Made by a program: the position numbers and the translations under genes
Origin: Willaertia magna
Lineage: Eukaryota > Heterolobosea > Eutetramitea > Acrasida > Naegleriidae
Assembly (NCBI GenBank): GCA_902984215.1
Contig: CADWAF010004624.1
Coordinates: 1-26,337, forward strand
Direction: 5' to 3'
DNA: 26,337 nucleotides
The notes under the pieces: generated by a model
Databases searched by the model: none
What the model was told of the DNA's origin: nothing
The model's input: the letters and a program-made list of their open reading frames with translations, nothing else
Shown: positions 1 to 10,346 of the stretch, piece after piece
How the letters are laid out: the number at the start of each line of letters is the position of its first letter
Numbering within the stretch: the stretch's first letter is position 1

Positions 1-567
1 AATTATCTAACACAGTATGGCTATCGCAAAGAGTTTTCTTGTAATACTAAGGTAGTATTCAATTCTAAGTAAAATCATATCTTAGTAAGAACAATTAATA
101 AAAGAAGGAAAACAAACTAAAGTTGGTAGATAATCAAACCAACATGTTTGTTTACTAACCATGATGAATCCTTGATAAAAGGAAAAGGTAGTTTGGCTAT
201 GGCCGAATAAACTCATTCTGGAATTTATAAATACTTTTAAAAAAGCTCAGTTGGAGAAAAGTGATAAATTAAGTAAACCTGTACTTTTTCCCAAATTAGA
301 CTAGCTTTTCAAAAGTGGAAAATGTTCAGCCCTACATGAAAATAAATTCGTTGGTCAATTAGCATGAATTCGCAATTAACAGATATAATTTAGGAAAAAT
401 ACTTTTGAGTTATTAATTCTATTCTAAAAGAATTTCCCAACTGTGACATCTTCCCTCTAACTAAAATTCTAGGTTTATTAACCACTCTTTAAAATAGAGG
501 AGTGGTCAACTAAAAAAAAGATAATTATAATATTACTATTAACAACCACAACAAATTGACTAATCAA
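1..567. other. Intergenic or upstream region, no gene seen
   Basis: No reading frame of useful length or family resemblance is visible here on either strand. The sequence is AT-rich but less extreme than other spacers. Just before the SKP1-like start, an inverted repeat pairs ACCACTC near 481 with GAGTGGT near 501, which could fold in the 5' leader of the downstream mRNA. A promoter for the + strand gene at 568 must lie here, but I cannot point to an element. Confidence 0.5.
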
Positions 568-1819
568 ATGGTGTTTAAAAAACTTAGAGAATCATTAATG
601 TTCTGTTTGCCTTCAAATTTAAGGAATTCATCAACTAGAGCATCCTCAACAACTATTAACAATACGAATACAAATAACACACCTCAAGTACAAAATGAAG
701 GTGAAGCTTACACTTTAAAACATATCAATGTCCAATGTTATTGCGGTCGCTTTCCAATAATCGATGGTCAACTTGATAAATTACAACATCCAAAGAAGGT
801 GATGATTGAGTGGGTGTTTGATGAATGTATTTTGATACGTCCTGTTCATAGAGTGCTTAAATCAACAATCAATAACAAAAATACCTTCTCAGACATAACT
901 ATTCTAACAGACTCCGAACATGACGAGGAAGCAACGTTTAATTATGAAAAGATTGAGTCTTACTCATCTAAAGAGAAAGGACTCTTAATCTCTGAAGGTG
1001 CCTGTAGTTTAATTCCATGCTTAAAGAGTAGAATAGAGCAAGGAAGACTTCAAACAATGGAATTACAAATTCCTTATTCTTTTCGTAAGTAAACTGTCTT
1101 TGTCTTTACTAACCATTTGATTAATAGATTTTGCAATTGACTACCCTGAGGATGAAAGTAGAGGAGTAAAAACCGATGAAAAAGTAACATTAGAAGGATA
1201 TGTAATATTCTCAATATCTGTTATTCATCAAATCTTAGAATGGTGCGAACACTATTATCAATACAAAGAATTTGAAATTAGTGATTTAGAGGGAAGAGGA
1301 ATGTTATTCTGTTGTAATAACAAATCTTATTTCAAAACAACTGTTGGAGAATGGCATTGGGATTTTCTTGAAGGCTTAGATAAAAACATGTTACTTCAAG
1401 TTTTAATTATGAGTCATATCCTATCTATTCATCCATTATTACTTTTGATAAAAACTAAAATTATGTTTGATGTTAAGACAAAATGTAGAGAGGCAGCTGC
1501 AAGAGCAGGTTTAATAGGAGGATTTAATGTTTCTCAAAGTATCTTAAATAGTATTACTAGAGTACAATTTTTGAATTATTTCATTGAAAGCTCCCTTGAA
1601 AAGAGAAGAAAGGGTCACGGTAGAACCAGTAGTTTTGATAAAATTAGAGGATTAACTTCTTCACCTGCTATTTGTAATAGTGATGGTTATAGTAGATTAG
1701 GTAGTAGTTTATCGGATCAAGAGAAATGTAGTCCAGCCTTGATAAAAGAAGAACCTAAGGAAATAGCAAGATTAGGTGATCATTTGAATGGTTTTGTTCA
1801 CTTCCTTAAAGTTAAATAA
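568..1819 (+). CDS. Divergent SKP1-like protein (2 exons)
   Basis: Exons 568-1084 and 1128-1819, with a 43-nt intron (GTAAGT donor, TTACTAAC branch-like motif, TAG acceptor), give about 402 aa. The earlier in-frame TTG at 556 is unlikely, so I start at ATG 568. The resemblance is to SKP1, the SCF ubiquitin-ligase adaptor. An N-terminal BTB/POZ-like stretch (about residues 100-220) ends in HQILEWCEHY, like the SKP1 pattern VIQWCxHH. It is followed by a Skp1-dimerisation-like block (about 248-300): WHWDFLEGLDKNMLLQVLIM, then SHILSIHPLL, comparable to WDxxFxxxDxxxLFELILAANYLxIxxLL. SKP1 is usually about 160 aa. Here there is an Asn/Thr-rich N-terminus and a Ser-rich tail of about 100 residues. 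The position equivalent to the SKP1 AANYL motif is MSHIL, so F-box binding is uncertain. It may be a specialised paralog. The upstream exon structure is unverified. Confidence 0.6.
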
Positions 1820-1971
1820 TAGTAATGGAAGATATATCAATTAATTTCACTAATTTTCCTAGGCTCTACAAAACAAAATCTATGTAAATAAAACAAAGCG
1901 CTTTTGCTGAGATGAAAATGGAATTTGTATTTTTTTCATTTAAACAAAAGAATATTGTATAAAGAAGAAAA

Positions 1972-3042
1972 ATGTTTTCATCCGATAACAACAATAAACA
2001 GCAGCTGCCCATAACAAACCAACAACATTTATTGGGTTTTACCAATAACAATACCGAACTAGCTAAACTAGTTGGAGGAATAAGCAATCTCTCAATAAAT
2101 ACCGGAAATTTAACTTCTTTTCGAAGAAAACAACCAACAGAAGATGTTATTTTATCGGGAAATGAAGAACTTGACGAAACAAGGTCTGTTAGTAGTTGCG
2201 GTAGTAACCATAGTGAATTGCGGGATTTTGATATTCTTTTCCAACAGCAACAACAAAGCCAGTCAACTACAACCCCATACCGATATTCCAATTCTAGTTT
2301 TGATTCAAAGCCTAGTAGTATAACATCTTCTATAGATTCATCTAATCTTTCATGGGAAGAAGTACAAAATGCAATAAGATTTAATACAAATCCAACATCA
2401 GGTTCCTCTAATAATAATGTAGTAGAAATGGAAAGAATGAAAGAAAAAATTAATACTTTACAAAAAAATAATTTAACATTATCTCAATCTTTATATACAG
2501 CAAATAAAGAACATTTAACGTTAGTAAATCAATTAAAAGAAAAATTACATGAATTATTACCTAGTTTATTAATTGAAAATCAAAAATTAAAAGAACAAGT
2601 ACAATTATTACAACAACATGTAAATACTTTAGAACAACAAATTAATTCAATTAAACAAGAAAATCAATTAATAAAAATTGAAAATGAAAAAGTAAAAAAT
2701 AATATGGAAAATCAAATGATAGAATTAAAGAAAGAGATTGAATATTTAAAACAATCTAATAAAAATAATAATATTAATCCTTTATCTAATTTATCTAAGG
2801 GAGAAAAGATTCAACAATTAATTTTATTAGATATTAAACCTTATGAAGAGATATTAAAATTAAATAATATACTAGTTAAAAAATGTTCTGATGAAATTTA
2901 TCAATTAGGTCAATTTAAATTAAATGTAGATTTAGATAATAATCAAGAAATGATTGTTATTCATCTAAGTGATAAAACTGTTGCATTTAAAGAGTTTTTA
3001 AGGACTTTTTGCTCTCGTTTTACTAAAGACTTCAGGCACTAG
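1972..3042 (+). CDS. Coiled-coil protein of unknown function
   Basis: A single uninterrupted frame encodes 356 aa. The N-terminal 150 residues are low-complexity (Asn, Gln, Ser) and probably disordered. Residues about 150-265 form a long Leu/Lys/Glu/Gln heptad-like segment, repeatedly LKEQVQLLQQHVNTLEQQ in style, which predicts a parallel coiled coil. The C-terminal 80 residues (KGEKIQQLILLDIKPYEEIL to TKDF) are compact and may be a small globular domain I cannot name. No signal peptide or membrane segment is visible. The start ATG follows a short AT-rich leader 152 nt after the SKP1-like stop. A scaffold or centrosomal/cytoskeletal role would be a guess. A 16-nt perfect palindrome lies 11 nt after the stop. 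Confidence 0.75.
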   Translation: MFSSDNNNKQQLPITNQQHLLGFTNNNTELAKLVGGISNLSINTGNLTSFRRKQPTEDVILSGNEELDETRSVSSCGSNHSELRDFDILFQQQQQSQSTTTPYRYSNSSFDSKPSSITSSIDSSNLSWEEVQNAIRFNTNPTSGSSNNNVVEMERMKEKINTLQKNNLTLSQSLYTANKEHLTLVNQLKEKLHELLPSLLIENQKLKEQVQLLQQHVNTLEQQINSIKQENQLIKIENEKVKNNMENQMIELKKEIEYLKQSNKNNNINPLSNLSKGEKIQQLILLDIKPYEEILKLNNILVKKCSDEIYQLGQFKLNVDLDNNQEMIVIHLSDKTVAFKEFLRTFCSRFTKDFRH

Positions 3043-3053
3043 ACATCTCACTA

Positions 3054-3069
3054 CCATCTTTAAAGATGG
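3054..3069. repeat. Perfect 16-nt palindrome
   Basis: CCATCTTTAAAGATGG is self-complementary. It lies 11 nt past the stop of the coiled-coil gene and could fold as a hairpin in its 3' UTR or mark mRNA 3'-end formation. Whether it is functional is unknown. Confidence 0.5.
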
Positions 3070-3272
3070 CTTTGTAGAAAGGAATGCAAGAAACCGTTTT
3101 AATAGTCACTTTATTATTTTAACATGGTTCGGATATGAATCTTGCTGGTATTCCATTTTCACTGCCTATTTGTACTGGTCCTGATATTCTTTGATGTAAC
3201 TGGAGACAGATGACAGAATTAAAAAAAAGAATAGTGTGGCATACTTGAATACAAGAGCAATGTATAATAAGA

Positions 3273-5739
3273 ATGCAAGAAAGCAATAACAGTGACAATG
3301 ATAGAAGACCACCTCCAGTACCAGAGAAGCCTCTTTGGAGGAAATTGAGGATGAGTATTAGACGTCCTACTGGTCAAGTAGCTCCGGAACAACCTGGTGT
3401 GTTTGTAAAGAATGTTACCTATCAAGTGAAAAAGAACAAAATCCTGGATGATATAACATGTTTCTTTCCTCAAGGTGAAGTGACTGCAATTTTAGGTCCA
3501 AGTGGTTGTGGTAAGTATAAAGTTAGAACTATGTTCTTAAAACAATGAAATAACATTTCACGTCAACGTAGGTAAATCTACATTATTAGATATTATCTCC
3601 CAACGTATTAGCATAAATAATTCAGATAGCTCCGGTATGGTTTCATATTCCGGAAAGATTTTAACAAAACAAAGATTTCAACAAATAGGAGGATACGTTT
3701 ATCAAGAAGATATTTTACTCTCAACTGATACAGTACATGAATGTCTTTTAGAAGCTTCTTTATTAAAATCAAATTACGGAAATAAAAGTTTCTATCAAGT
3801 ATATAAAGAAAGAAAAGAAAGAGTAAAAGTATTAAAACAAGAAATGGGATTAACAGTTTGTGAGAATGTAAGAATTGGAGATTCCGGTCAGAAGGCAGCT
3901 TCTGGTGGACAAAAAAGAAGAGTTTCAATTAGTATACAATTAATTAACGATCCTCAAATTTTACTATTAGATGAAATTACAACTGGATTAGATAGTTTTA
4001 GCAGTTATCAAATAGGTAAAATCTTGAGAAGTTTAGCGCATGATAAGAAGAAAACAATAATCTCTACAATTCATCAACCTTCAAGTGAGTTATTCGCATT
4101 ATTTGATAATGTTCTTGTATTACATAGTGGAAAATTAGTTTTCTTTGGTCCCGTAAAGGCTTTGAAAGAATATATGACAGCAATTAATTATCCAATACCA
4201 GATTCAACAAATCCAGCGGATTGGCTTTTAAATATTATATCTAATCCTTATCTTACTACAAGTGAGGAAGAAGAAGATGGATATTCTTCTTCGGAGGATG
4301 AAGCTGTTTCTCATTACTCTCAACATGATACTAACTCTATTGTTCTAACGGAAAATAATAGTCCTTCTTCTTATATTTATAACATTAATAATAACAATAA
4401 TAATAACTTTGAGAGTAGTGGAATAATTAATAAGGCTTTACCTGTTATACCTAACATTTCAACAAATAATTATTTAAAAAGAGATAGTATTGTACCAATG
4501 ATAAATCAAACAAGTAAAGAAATTACAATGACAGCTGCTGGAGGAGATGAAACACAAGTAATTATGAATAGAATTGAACATCTTGCTGATTTCTATAGAA
4601 AGAACTATACTGAAAAAGAAAGGTTTTTACCTTCCATGTCAGCACCTATTAGAAAAGAAAGTACTTATACTCCTGGAACGTTAAGCAGTGGTTATCAAAG
4701 TCAAAGTAAATTGAAATTAGCATGTACAAGGTTTTATAATTATTTCTATACATTTTGTGCAAAAACTTTAATTTTAATGTTTAGATTTTTAAGGACAACT
4801 TGGAGAGATCCTTTAATTTTCTATTCAGAAATGGCACAAGCAATAATTATTGGTTTATTTACTGGATTATTATATTTTCGTTTAGGTTTAGATCAACAGG
4901 GTATTCAAGATAGATTGGCAGCTTTCTTCTTTTTACTTACTGCTGCTAGTTATATTCCAACAACTTCTGTTATTAGCGTTTTTCCTTTACAAAGAGCACT
5001 TTTTACAAGAGAAAGAGAGGCGAACCTGTATGGACCTCTCTTATATTATTTAGCTTATTCAATAGTTCACATGTTAATTGAAATGATATTTCCTTTGATA
5101 ATGTTATTATGTGCTTATTGGTTGATTGGATTTGATAATATGGCTGATAAGTTTTTCATACAATTAGTTATATTTGTATTAATTCAATTATTATCTGAAT
5201 CACTTGGATTATTAGTTGGTGCTTTAAGTAGATCAGTTGACTTTGCTAACATTGTTGTAGGTGTAATTATAACCATTTGGTATTGTTTTTCAGGCTATCT
5301 AATACGTAATGATCAAATTGGTTATTGGTTCTATCCATTTGCTGTTACTTCTATTTTCCGTTATTCTTTACATGCAATGAGTCAAGCAGAATTTAGTGGT
5401 CAAACCTTTTCATGCCCCTCAGTTTCTAAGGTATTAGATGTTTACAATGTAACAACATTATGTAATTTTAAGAATGAAACTTATTTAACATTACCTGATA
5501 CTAATATGGATGTAAGATTAAATAATTACACAAATGATATTTGTAATTCAATTGATTGGAATAGAACAATGAATGCAATTTCTCCAAGTGTTTGTTTAAC
5601 AAATGGTGATGATATACTGAAATATTATTTTCCAAATTTTCCCCTTTATGGAAATATTTTAATATTAATTTTAATGTTAATTCTTTATAGAATAGCAATT
5701 TATTTAGCTTTAAGATTTAAACGTTGGGGAAGAAGATAA
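3273..5739 (+). CDS. ABCG-type half-transporter (2 exons)
   Basis: Exons 3273-3510 and 3572-5739 (61-nt GTAAGT...TAG intron splitting the Walker A glycine codon) encode 801 aa. The order is ATPase first, then membrane domain, as in the ABCG/White subfamily, which exports lipids, sterols or xenobiotics as dimers. Walker A GPSGCGKST is at 75-83, the signature ASGGQKRRVS at about 189-198, Walker B ILLLDEITTGLDS at about 209-221, and the H-loop IHQPSSE follows. The usual LDEPT/SGLD is LDEITTGLD here; the catalytic Glu is kept. A 170-residue acidic, Asn/Ser-rich linker (about 310-475) is longer than in animal ABCG proteins. From about 480 there are around six membrane spans, including a hydrophobic final helix, with Asn-rich loop sites before it. 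The protein ends in a short basic tail. The substrate cannot be inferred. Confidence 0.93.
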
Positions 5740-5745
5740 AAAACT

Positions 5746-7494
5746 TTATTTTATATACTTATTATAACTTGTTACAAATTGATCTAATTCTTCTTTCATT
5801 CCCGATAATGCATTCATTGCCTTAGAGTAAACGGAAGGGATAGCCTTGAACTTTTCTTTACTCTTCAAATAGTTCATGTATTGAATGTAAACCTTCCAAT
5901 CTTGTTTATTTTCATTAACTTGTTGTTCAAATAGATTAGTTAATAAATAATCATATTTATCTTTAAATGTTAATAAATATTTTATAATAGTTTGATAGAT
6001 TTGTGAAGTGTTTGGAGCTAAACTTAAAATAAAAGTTATTAATTCATTTAAATTCTTCTTTTCTTTAAATAAATTAAAATAAACCTTTTTCATTTCATAA
6101 CTATTTTTAGTTAATTTAATTGCTTGAATAAATAAACGTTCATTATTTTTTAATAATTGAATAACTTCTTTATCATTAAATAATTTTTTATAAAAATTAA
6201 TTCTTAAATCAATATTTAATTTTTCAATTAATGTATTACAATATTCAACTGTAGATAATTGATACTTATTTAATTTTAATAATAAATTTAAACATTCAAC
6301 TAAATAATTATCATCATTTTCAATTTTAATTAAATGTAATTGTTTTAAAATATTTATCACAATCTTCTCATTCTTATTATTATAAGATAATAAATAATTA
6401 CAATAAATATAAACAATCTTACATGTCAATAATCCACTATTATTTATCTTAGTAAAAATTAAATTTAACTTATTTAATACCTTAACATCCCTATTTTCTT
6501 TAAAAATCTTAAAAATTAATAAAATTAAATATAAATACATCTCACTAGTATGACAAACTCTATCACAAATATTTTCCATCTCATTAATTAAATTATTATA
6601 TCCTTCATTACCAATATTATTAAAATATTTCCATTTAAAAATAAAAATCTCATAAATATACTTTTCAGAATGTCTAAAATTCTTTAATAAAAAATTTAAA
6701 ATTAAATTTATCATTTCTGGATAAAAATCTTTTGCTAAAATCTTTTCATTTTCTTCTTCATCTTTCATGTTAGCATCTTCTTCTTCTTCTTCAGATTTAT
6801 TTATAGACAAATCCCAATAGTAGATTAATTGTTTTAAAAGTGAGATATAATTATCAAAATTGATGTTTGAATGTTTTGACATTTCTAAAAATAAATTTTT
6901 AAATTCTCTAAAATAATTTTTAATTAAATAACATTTTAATAATTCCAAATAAAGTAATTCTGAAATATTTGGATTAGATTTTATACCTTTCTTTAATAAA
7001 ACAATTGAATTATCAATATTTTCATTAAATTCAAACTCAAATTTAGCATATAACAACCAAATCTGTACTTGATTACTATATTTAGATAAAATTAAATCAA
7101 AAACGTCATGTGGTTTTAACTGAAATTTTATACAAAAATCTAAAAAACTTTTCATTAAATAAATATTTGTAGAAAATTTAGTTAAACCATTCTTAAATTG
7201 TTGATATAAAAATTGTAAATGAATATTAAAATTATCTAACTTTAAATCATTAGTTTTTAATCTTAATTGTACTAATTCAATTAAATTAAGTTCATATGAT
7301 AAATGTTGTAGATAAGAAAGTAATAAATCTTCTTTTGGTAAATTAGAACTAAAAAGATAAAGATAATCAGTTCTTTTTTGAACAATTTTTATAATTTCAT
7401 CATCAGATAATGTTTTTGTATATTTTAATTCATTTAATGAATCTACTTGTAATTCTAATTGATCTTGAATAAATATTTGTTGTTCATTCATCAT
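5746..7494 (-). CDS. UTP6: U3 snoRNA-associated protein 6, small-subunit processome
   Basis: A single exon of 582 aa, close to the ~600 aa usual for UTP6. UTP6 is a HAT-repeat subunit of the UtpB complex in the nucleolar SSU processome, needed for 18S rRNA maturation. The N-terminus is the diagnostic part: QDQLELQVDSLNELKYTKTL, then EIIKIVQKRTDYLYL, KEDLLLSYLQHLSYELNLIE and ELVQLR, matching the UTP6 pattern of a Leu-rich Q/E helix, I-KKRxxxEY/L, and ED-hh-YhQ-E-xLhELhxLR. The middle is degenerate helical repeats with an acidic insert (SEEEEEDANMKDEEENEK). The end, KVYIQYMNYLKSKEKFKAIP followed by ALSGMKEELDQFV, resembles the UTP6 C-terminus (RAMKxLxGExxExFV). Codons are extremely AT-rich. The gene converges on the ABCG gene with 6 nt between stop codons. 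Confidence 0.85.
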   Translation of the reverse strand: MMNEQQIFIQDQLELQVDSLNELKYTKTLSDDEIIKIVQKRTDYLYLFSSNLPKEDLLLSYLQHLSYELNLIELVQLRLKTNDLKLDNFNIHLQFLYQQFKNGLTKFSTNIYLMKSFLDFCIKFQLKPHDVFDLILSKYSNQVQIWLLYAKFEFEFNENIDNSIVLLKKGIKSNPNISELLYLELLKCYLIKNYFREFKNLFLEMSKHSNINFDNYISLLKQLIYYWDLSINKSEEEEEDANMKDEEENEKILAKDFYPEMINLILNFLLKNFRHSEKYIYEIFIFKWKYFNNIGNEGYNNLINEMENICDRVCHTSEMYLYLILLIFKIFKENRDVKVLNKLNLIFTKINNSGLLTCKIVYIYCNYLLSYNNKNEKIVINILKQLHLIKIENDDNYLVECLNLLLKLNKYQLSTVEYCNTLIEKLNIDLRINFYKKLFNDKEVIQLLKNNERLFIQAIKLTKNSYEMKKVYFNLFKEKKNLNELITFILSLAPNTSQIYQTIIKYLLTFKDKYDYLLTNLFEQQVNENKQDWKVYIQYMNYLKSKEKFKAIPSVYSKAMNALSGMKEELDQFVTSYNKYIK

Positions 7495-7717
7495 CTTTTA
7501 ATTCTTCTTCCGATAGCCGTAAATTTTATTGTTTGTTTGTTTGGGCAGAAACAATCGATGGGAATGCTTTCAATTTTTTTCAACAAAAAAAAATAAAGTA
7601 GTTCAATTATTCTTTTGAAGTTTTTTTTTTGTTGAAAGAAGGCTTGCTATCGGGATTGTTGTTAGGGAAGGCTTGTTAGTTAGGCTTGAAAAGAAGAAGA
7701 ATAAAAAGAAGAAGAAG
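7495..7717. promoter_or_regulatory. Divergent promoter region of UTP6 and the 7718 gene
   Basis: This 223-nt spacer separates two outward-facing start codons and should hold promoters for both strands. It contains poly-T and poly-A runs (about 7577-7595 and 7621-7630). No canonical TATA box or known element can be assigned with confidence. Confidence 0.4.
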
Positions 7718-8404
7718 ATGGTTTGGTTAAGTAAGATTAAACAAACACTTTTACTGTTTAGAAATGTATTAAATAATATTAATGATAGATTTACAATGAT
7801 TGTTTATTCAAGTTATTTTAATTCAATAAAAACTTATAAATCTTCAAAATATTCTTCTTTTGTAGAAATTAAAAAAACAAAAGATTTAGATGAATTACAA
7901 AGAATTGAACCTTTATTTGAAAAGGATTTATTTTTATTTTTTATTTTTAAAAATCATTTATTTTTAAAATATTTAAATATTTTAGAAAATGAAGAAAATT
8001 TATTTAAATTTAAAAATTTATTAAGTGAAAATTGTTTTGAAGCTTTAAAATTGGAAAATAATTTACAAAATAATTTACAAAATAATAAAATAATAAAAGT
8101 TACAAATATAGAAAGTATGGATATTGTTCAAATAAATTTTGTAAAAGAAGGAATTGATAATATTTCATTAAATAATTTAATTAAAGAAAATAATTGGAAA
8201 ATTTATATTGATGTTGAAATTTATTTTTATACAGAAGATAATAAATATTTATTTGGAAATTTTAAATTAGAAAAATTATTTACACTTGAAGAAAAGGAAA
8301 TACAAAATAAAGAAGAAAGAATTGAAAATGAAAGAGAAAGATTAGAAAGATTTATTTTAGGTTGGAAATTAAGTACTTTACCAAATATAATTGAATTAAA
8401 TTGA
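7718..8404 (+). CDS. Possible mitochondrial Tim44/mL45-like domain protein
   Basis: A frame of 228 aa from the first ATG (GAAGAAGATG context); the codons upstream to 7673 lack an ATG. The first ~25 residues (MVWLSKIKQTLLLFRNVLNN) are hydrophobic and basic with no acidic residue, which suits a mitochondrial presequence. The body fits the Tim44-like fold found in TIM44 and ribosomal protein mL45: helical residues leading to LFKFKNLLSENCFEALKLE, then three strand-like stretches (KIIKVTNIESMDIVQINFV; WKIYIDVEIYFYTED), a charged stretch, and a final ILGWKLSTLP resembling the closing strand. The similarity is structural and weak. The protein could be an unrelated mitochondrial assembly factor. There is no membrane span beyond the presequence. 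The stop is TGA, showing TGA is not sense here. Confidence 0.4.
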   Translation: MVWLSKIKQTLLLFRNVLNNINDRFTMIVYSSYFNSIKTYKSSKYSSFVEIKKTKDLDELQRIEPLFEKDLFLFFIFKNHLFLKYLNILENEENLFKFKNLLSENCFEALKLENNLQNNLQNNKIIKVTNIESMDIVQINFVKEGIDNISLNNLIKENNWKIYIDVEIYFYTEDNKYLFGNFKLEKLFTLEEKEIQNKEERIENERERLERFILGWKLSTLPNIIELN

Positions 8405-8453
8405 AAAATATACTTTTTGTAAAAACATATAAATTATAAAACTTTAAACATTA

Positions 8454-10295
8454 TTACATTTCTTGTAAATTAATATTAGAAAATACATTTCCAATTAAAC
8501 CCTTTTCACCTAAAAATCCAACTGCATTTCCAACACCACAATCACTTGCAAATTGTTTGGCATCTTGATTACATAAAATAAATAAAAAATTACAAAGAAC
8601 TGTTTTAAAATCATAATTAGTACTTGTCATACCCATAATAAATACAGTTTTAATTTGTTTATAAATTAAATCACTTGCATCTAATGAATCACTTTCTTTT
8701 TCTTCTTGTTCTTCTTTGTTTTCTTTTTCTTCTTCTTTTATAGTTGAAGAAGAAGAAGAAGAAGAGGCTTGTTTATTTTCTTCTGTAGTTTCTTGTTCTT
8801 TTTCTTCTTCTTGTTCAGCACTTGCTTTTAAGATTTGAGATAATGTAAGATCTTCATCGCTATCCATCTTTTCTAAAAAGTCTTTCATTTGTTTATTACG
8901 TTCTTCTCTTTTTCTAATAAATTTATCATTTCTTTCTTTAATCATTTCAATTACATTTTGTTTAATAGTTGGTGATTTTTGTAATGGCCAATTTATATCA
9001 TTAAATATCCAATCATATAATTTATCTTTACAAAAAGGATAAGTTAATGCTAGATTTTCTAATAATTTAATAATTGGAACTAAGAAATCAACATAATCAC
9101 TATCTTTATCAATATGATTAATATATTCACTTATAAAAGCGTATAAAATCACAATAAAATTATTTTCATTTACAATTTTTGTAAATAAATTAAATTCTTC
9201 TTTACTTTCATTTGGTAATTTTTCTAAAGATAACCACATACAAATCTGTAAAGTATGTCTAATTAAAATAAATAATTGATCTTTTGTATTTTCAAAATTT
9301 TCCTTCCAATCATAGTCATCATTGTCACCCATCAAGTTTTCATTTTGACTTTGAATACAATCTTTAAAAGAAAAAATCATATAGTTAAAAGAGTAAAAGT
9401 GAATTGTATTTGAAAGTAATGGAAATAAATCATTTTCAAATAATTTTGTTAATTCCTCTACATTAACGTGAGCAAAACAATTATAAAGTGTTTTCATACC
9501 ATCTTCTAAGAAGGAAAGAAAGAATGGCGAGAAATTTAATCTTAATGGTTCTCGCACAAGCGTAACGGAATGTTGTTTTGTATTTGTGGTGGTTGGACCT
9601 TCCATCTCTTTTAAATGATTAGTGACATCTTCTAATGATTGTTCTAAAGTTTTATTTTCTGTTGTAAGATGTGAAGTGACATTTTGTTGTAAGAAATTAT
9701 TGAAATAAAAATTCATTTCTTGAATTAATTTTTGTAAAATATTTAAATTTTTTGTAACAATAAAATTTGCGTTTTGTTCTTCAAAAGTTAAATAAAATAA
9801 AAATCTACTAAAAAGGAAATGAGATTCTAAATTATTTAATTCTAAGGAATTTTGTATTTTTTCAACAGTCTCTAAATAATTATAATTTTGTAAAATTTGT
9901 AAACGTAATTCTCTAGAATGATGAATAAAATTTAAAAAACTTTTTAAAATTAAATTTTTATTATTTAAATCATTTTGTAATAAATTTAAAAAAAATTGTA
10001 AAACATCACTTGTCAAAAAATCATTTAACCCATTTGATTCTCTTAAAATAATACGTAAAAAATTTAAATCTAAATTTAAATTAAAATCTTTACTAAATAA
10101 CCTTTTATTTTTATAAAGATTTAAAAAATTTTGTTTTATTTGAATATTTGTAAATGGATTTGGTATAAATGTTAATTGAAAAGAATAATTAGAAATAAAC
10201 TCCGATAGAATTTCATCCCAATTATTAATTGTTAGAGAAGTATTGTCAAGTGAAGAAGATAAAGAAGAAAGAAGGGAAGAAAGAGATTGTGACAT
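8454..10295 (-). CDS. Unrecognised alpha-helical protein with acidic linker
   Basis: From ATG at 10295 the protein has 613 aa. An in-frame TTG start 51 nt upstream is less likely. I do not recognise the family. It is rich in Leu/Asn/Phe helices (about residues 30-470), in the style of an armadillo or HEAT-type solenoid. A basic helix follows (ERNDKFIRKREERNKQMKDF, about 455-475), then the acidic motif MDSDEDLTLSQIL. Next comes a Glu/Gln/Ser-rich disordered linker (about 495-545). The final 80 residues (DASDLIYKQIKTVFIMGM... to NINLQEM) look like a compact helical domain. No signal peptide or membrane span is seen. Its stop is 49 nt from that of the 7718 gene (convergent). A perfect 16-nt palindrome sits in the 5' leader. 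Confidence 0.75.
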   Translation of the reverse strand: MSQSLSSLLSSLSSSLDNTSLTINNWDEILSEFISNYSFQLTFIPNPFTNIQIKQNFLNLYKNKRLFSKDFNLNLDLNFLRIILRESNGLNDFLTSDVLQFFLNLLQNDLNNKNLILKSFLNFIHHSRELRLQILQNYNYLETVEKIQNSLELNNLESHFLFSRFLFYLTFEEQNANFIVTKNLNILQKLIQEMNFYFNNFLQQNVTSHLTTENKTLEQSLEDVTNHLKEMEGPTTTNTKQHSVTLVREPLRLNFSPFFLSFLEDGMKTLYNCFAHVNVEELTKLFENDLFPLLSNTIHFYSFNYMIFSFKDCIQSQNENLMGDNDDYDWKENFENTKDQLFILIRHTLQICMWLSLEKLPNESKEEFNLFTKIVNENNFIVILYAFISEYINHIDKDSDYVDFLVPIIKLLENLALTYPFCKDKLYDWIFNDINWPLQKSPTIKQNVIEMIKERNDKFIRKREERNKQMKDFLEKMDSDEDLTLSQILKASAEQEEEKEQETTEENKQASSSSSSSTIKEEEKENKEEQEEKESDSLDASDLIYKQIKTVFIMGMTSTNYDFKTVLCNFLFILCNQDAKQFASDCGVGNAVGFLGEKGLIGNVFSNINLQEM

Positions 10296-10322
10296 TTTTT
10301 TTAAAGTTATTCTTGACTTCTT

Positions 10323-10338
10323 GTTGAAAGCTTTCAAC
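10323..10338. repeat. Perfect 16-nt palindrome in 5' leader
   Basis: GTTGAAAGCTTTCAAC is self-complementary and lies 28 nt upstream of ATG 10295 on the minus strand. It could be a dimeric factor site or an mRNA hairpin. No known element is claimed. Confidence 0.45.
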
Positions 10339-10346
10339 GTTGCCAA

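Noticed and set aside
155..320. Possible C/D snoRNA (ATGATGA near 163) or tRNA-like GCTCAGTTGG near 245
   Set aside because: No CTGA D box follows at a suitable distance, and there is no T-arm or cloverleaf around the GCTCAGTTGG word.
1866..2291. Minus-strand open frame of 141 codons opposite the coiled-coil gene
   Set aside because: It is the antisense shadow of an Asn/Ser/Gln-rich coding region, with no family resemblance and a composition explained by the sense strand.
3270..3290. Repeat of GAATGCAAGAAA at about 3082 and 3271 as a regulatory element
   Set aside because: One short repeated word, with the second copy containing the ATG of the ABCG gene, is not enough to support a function.
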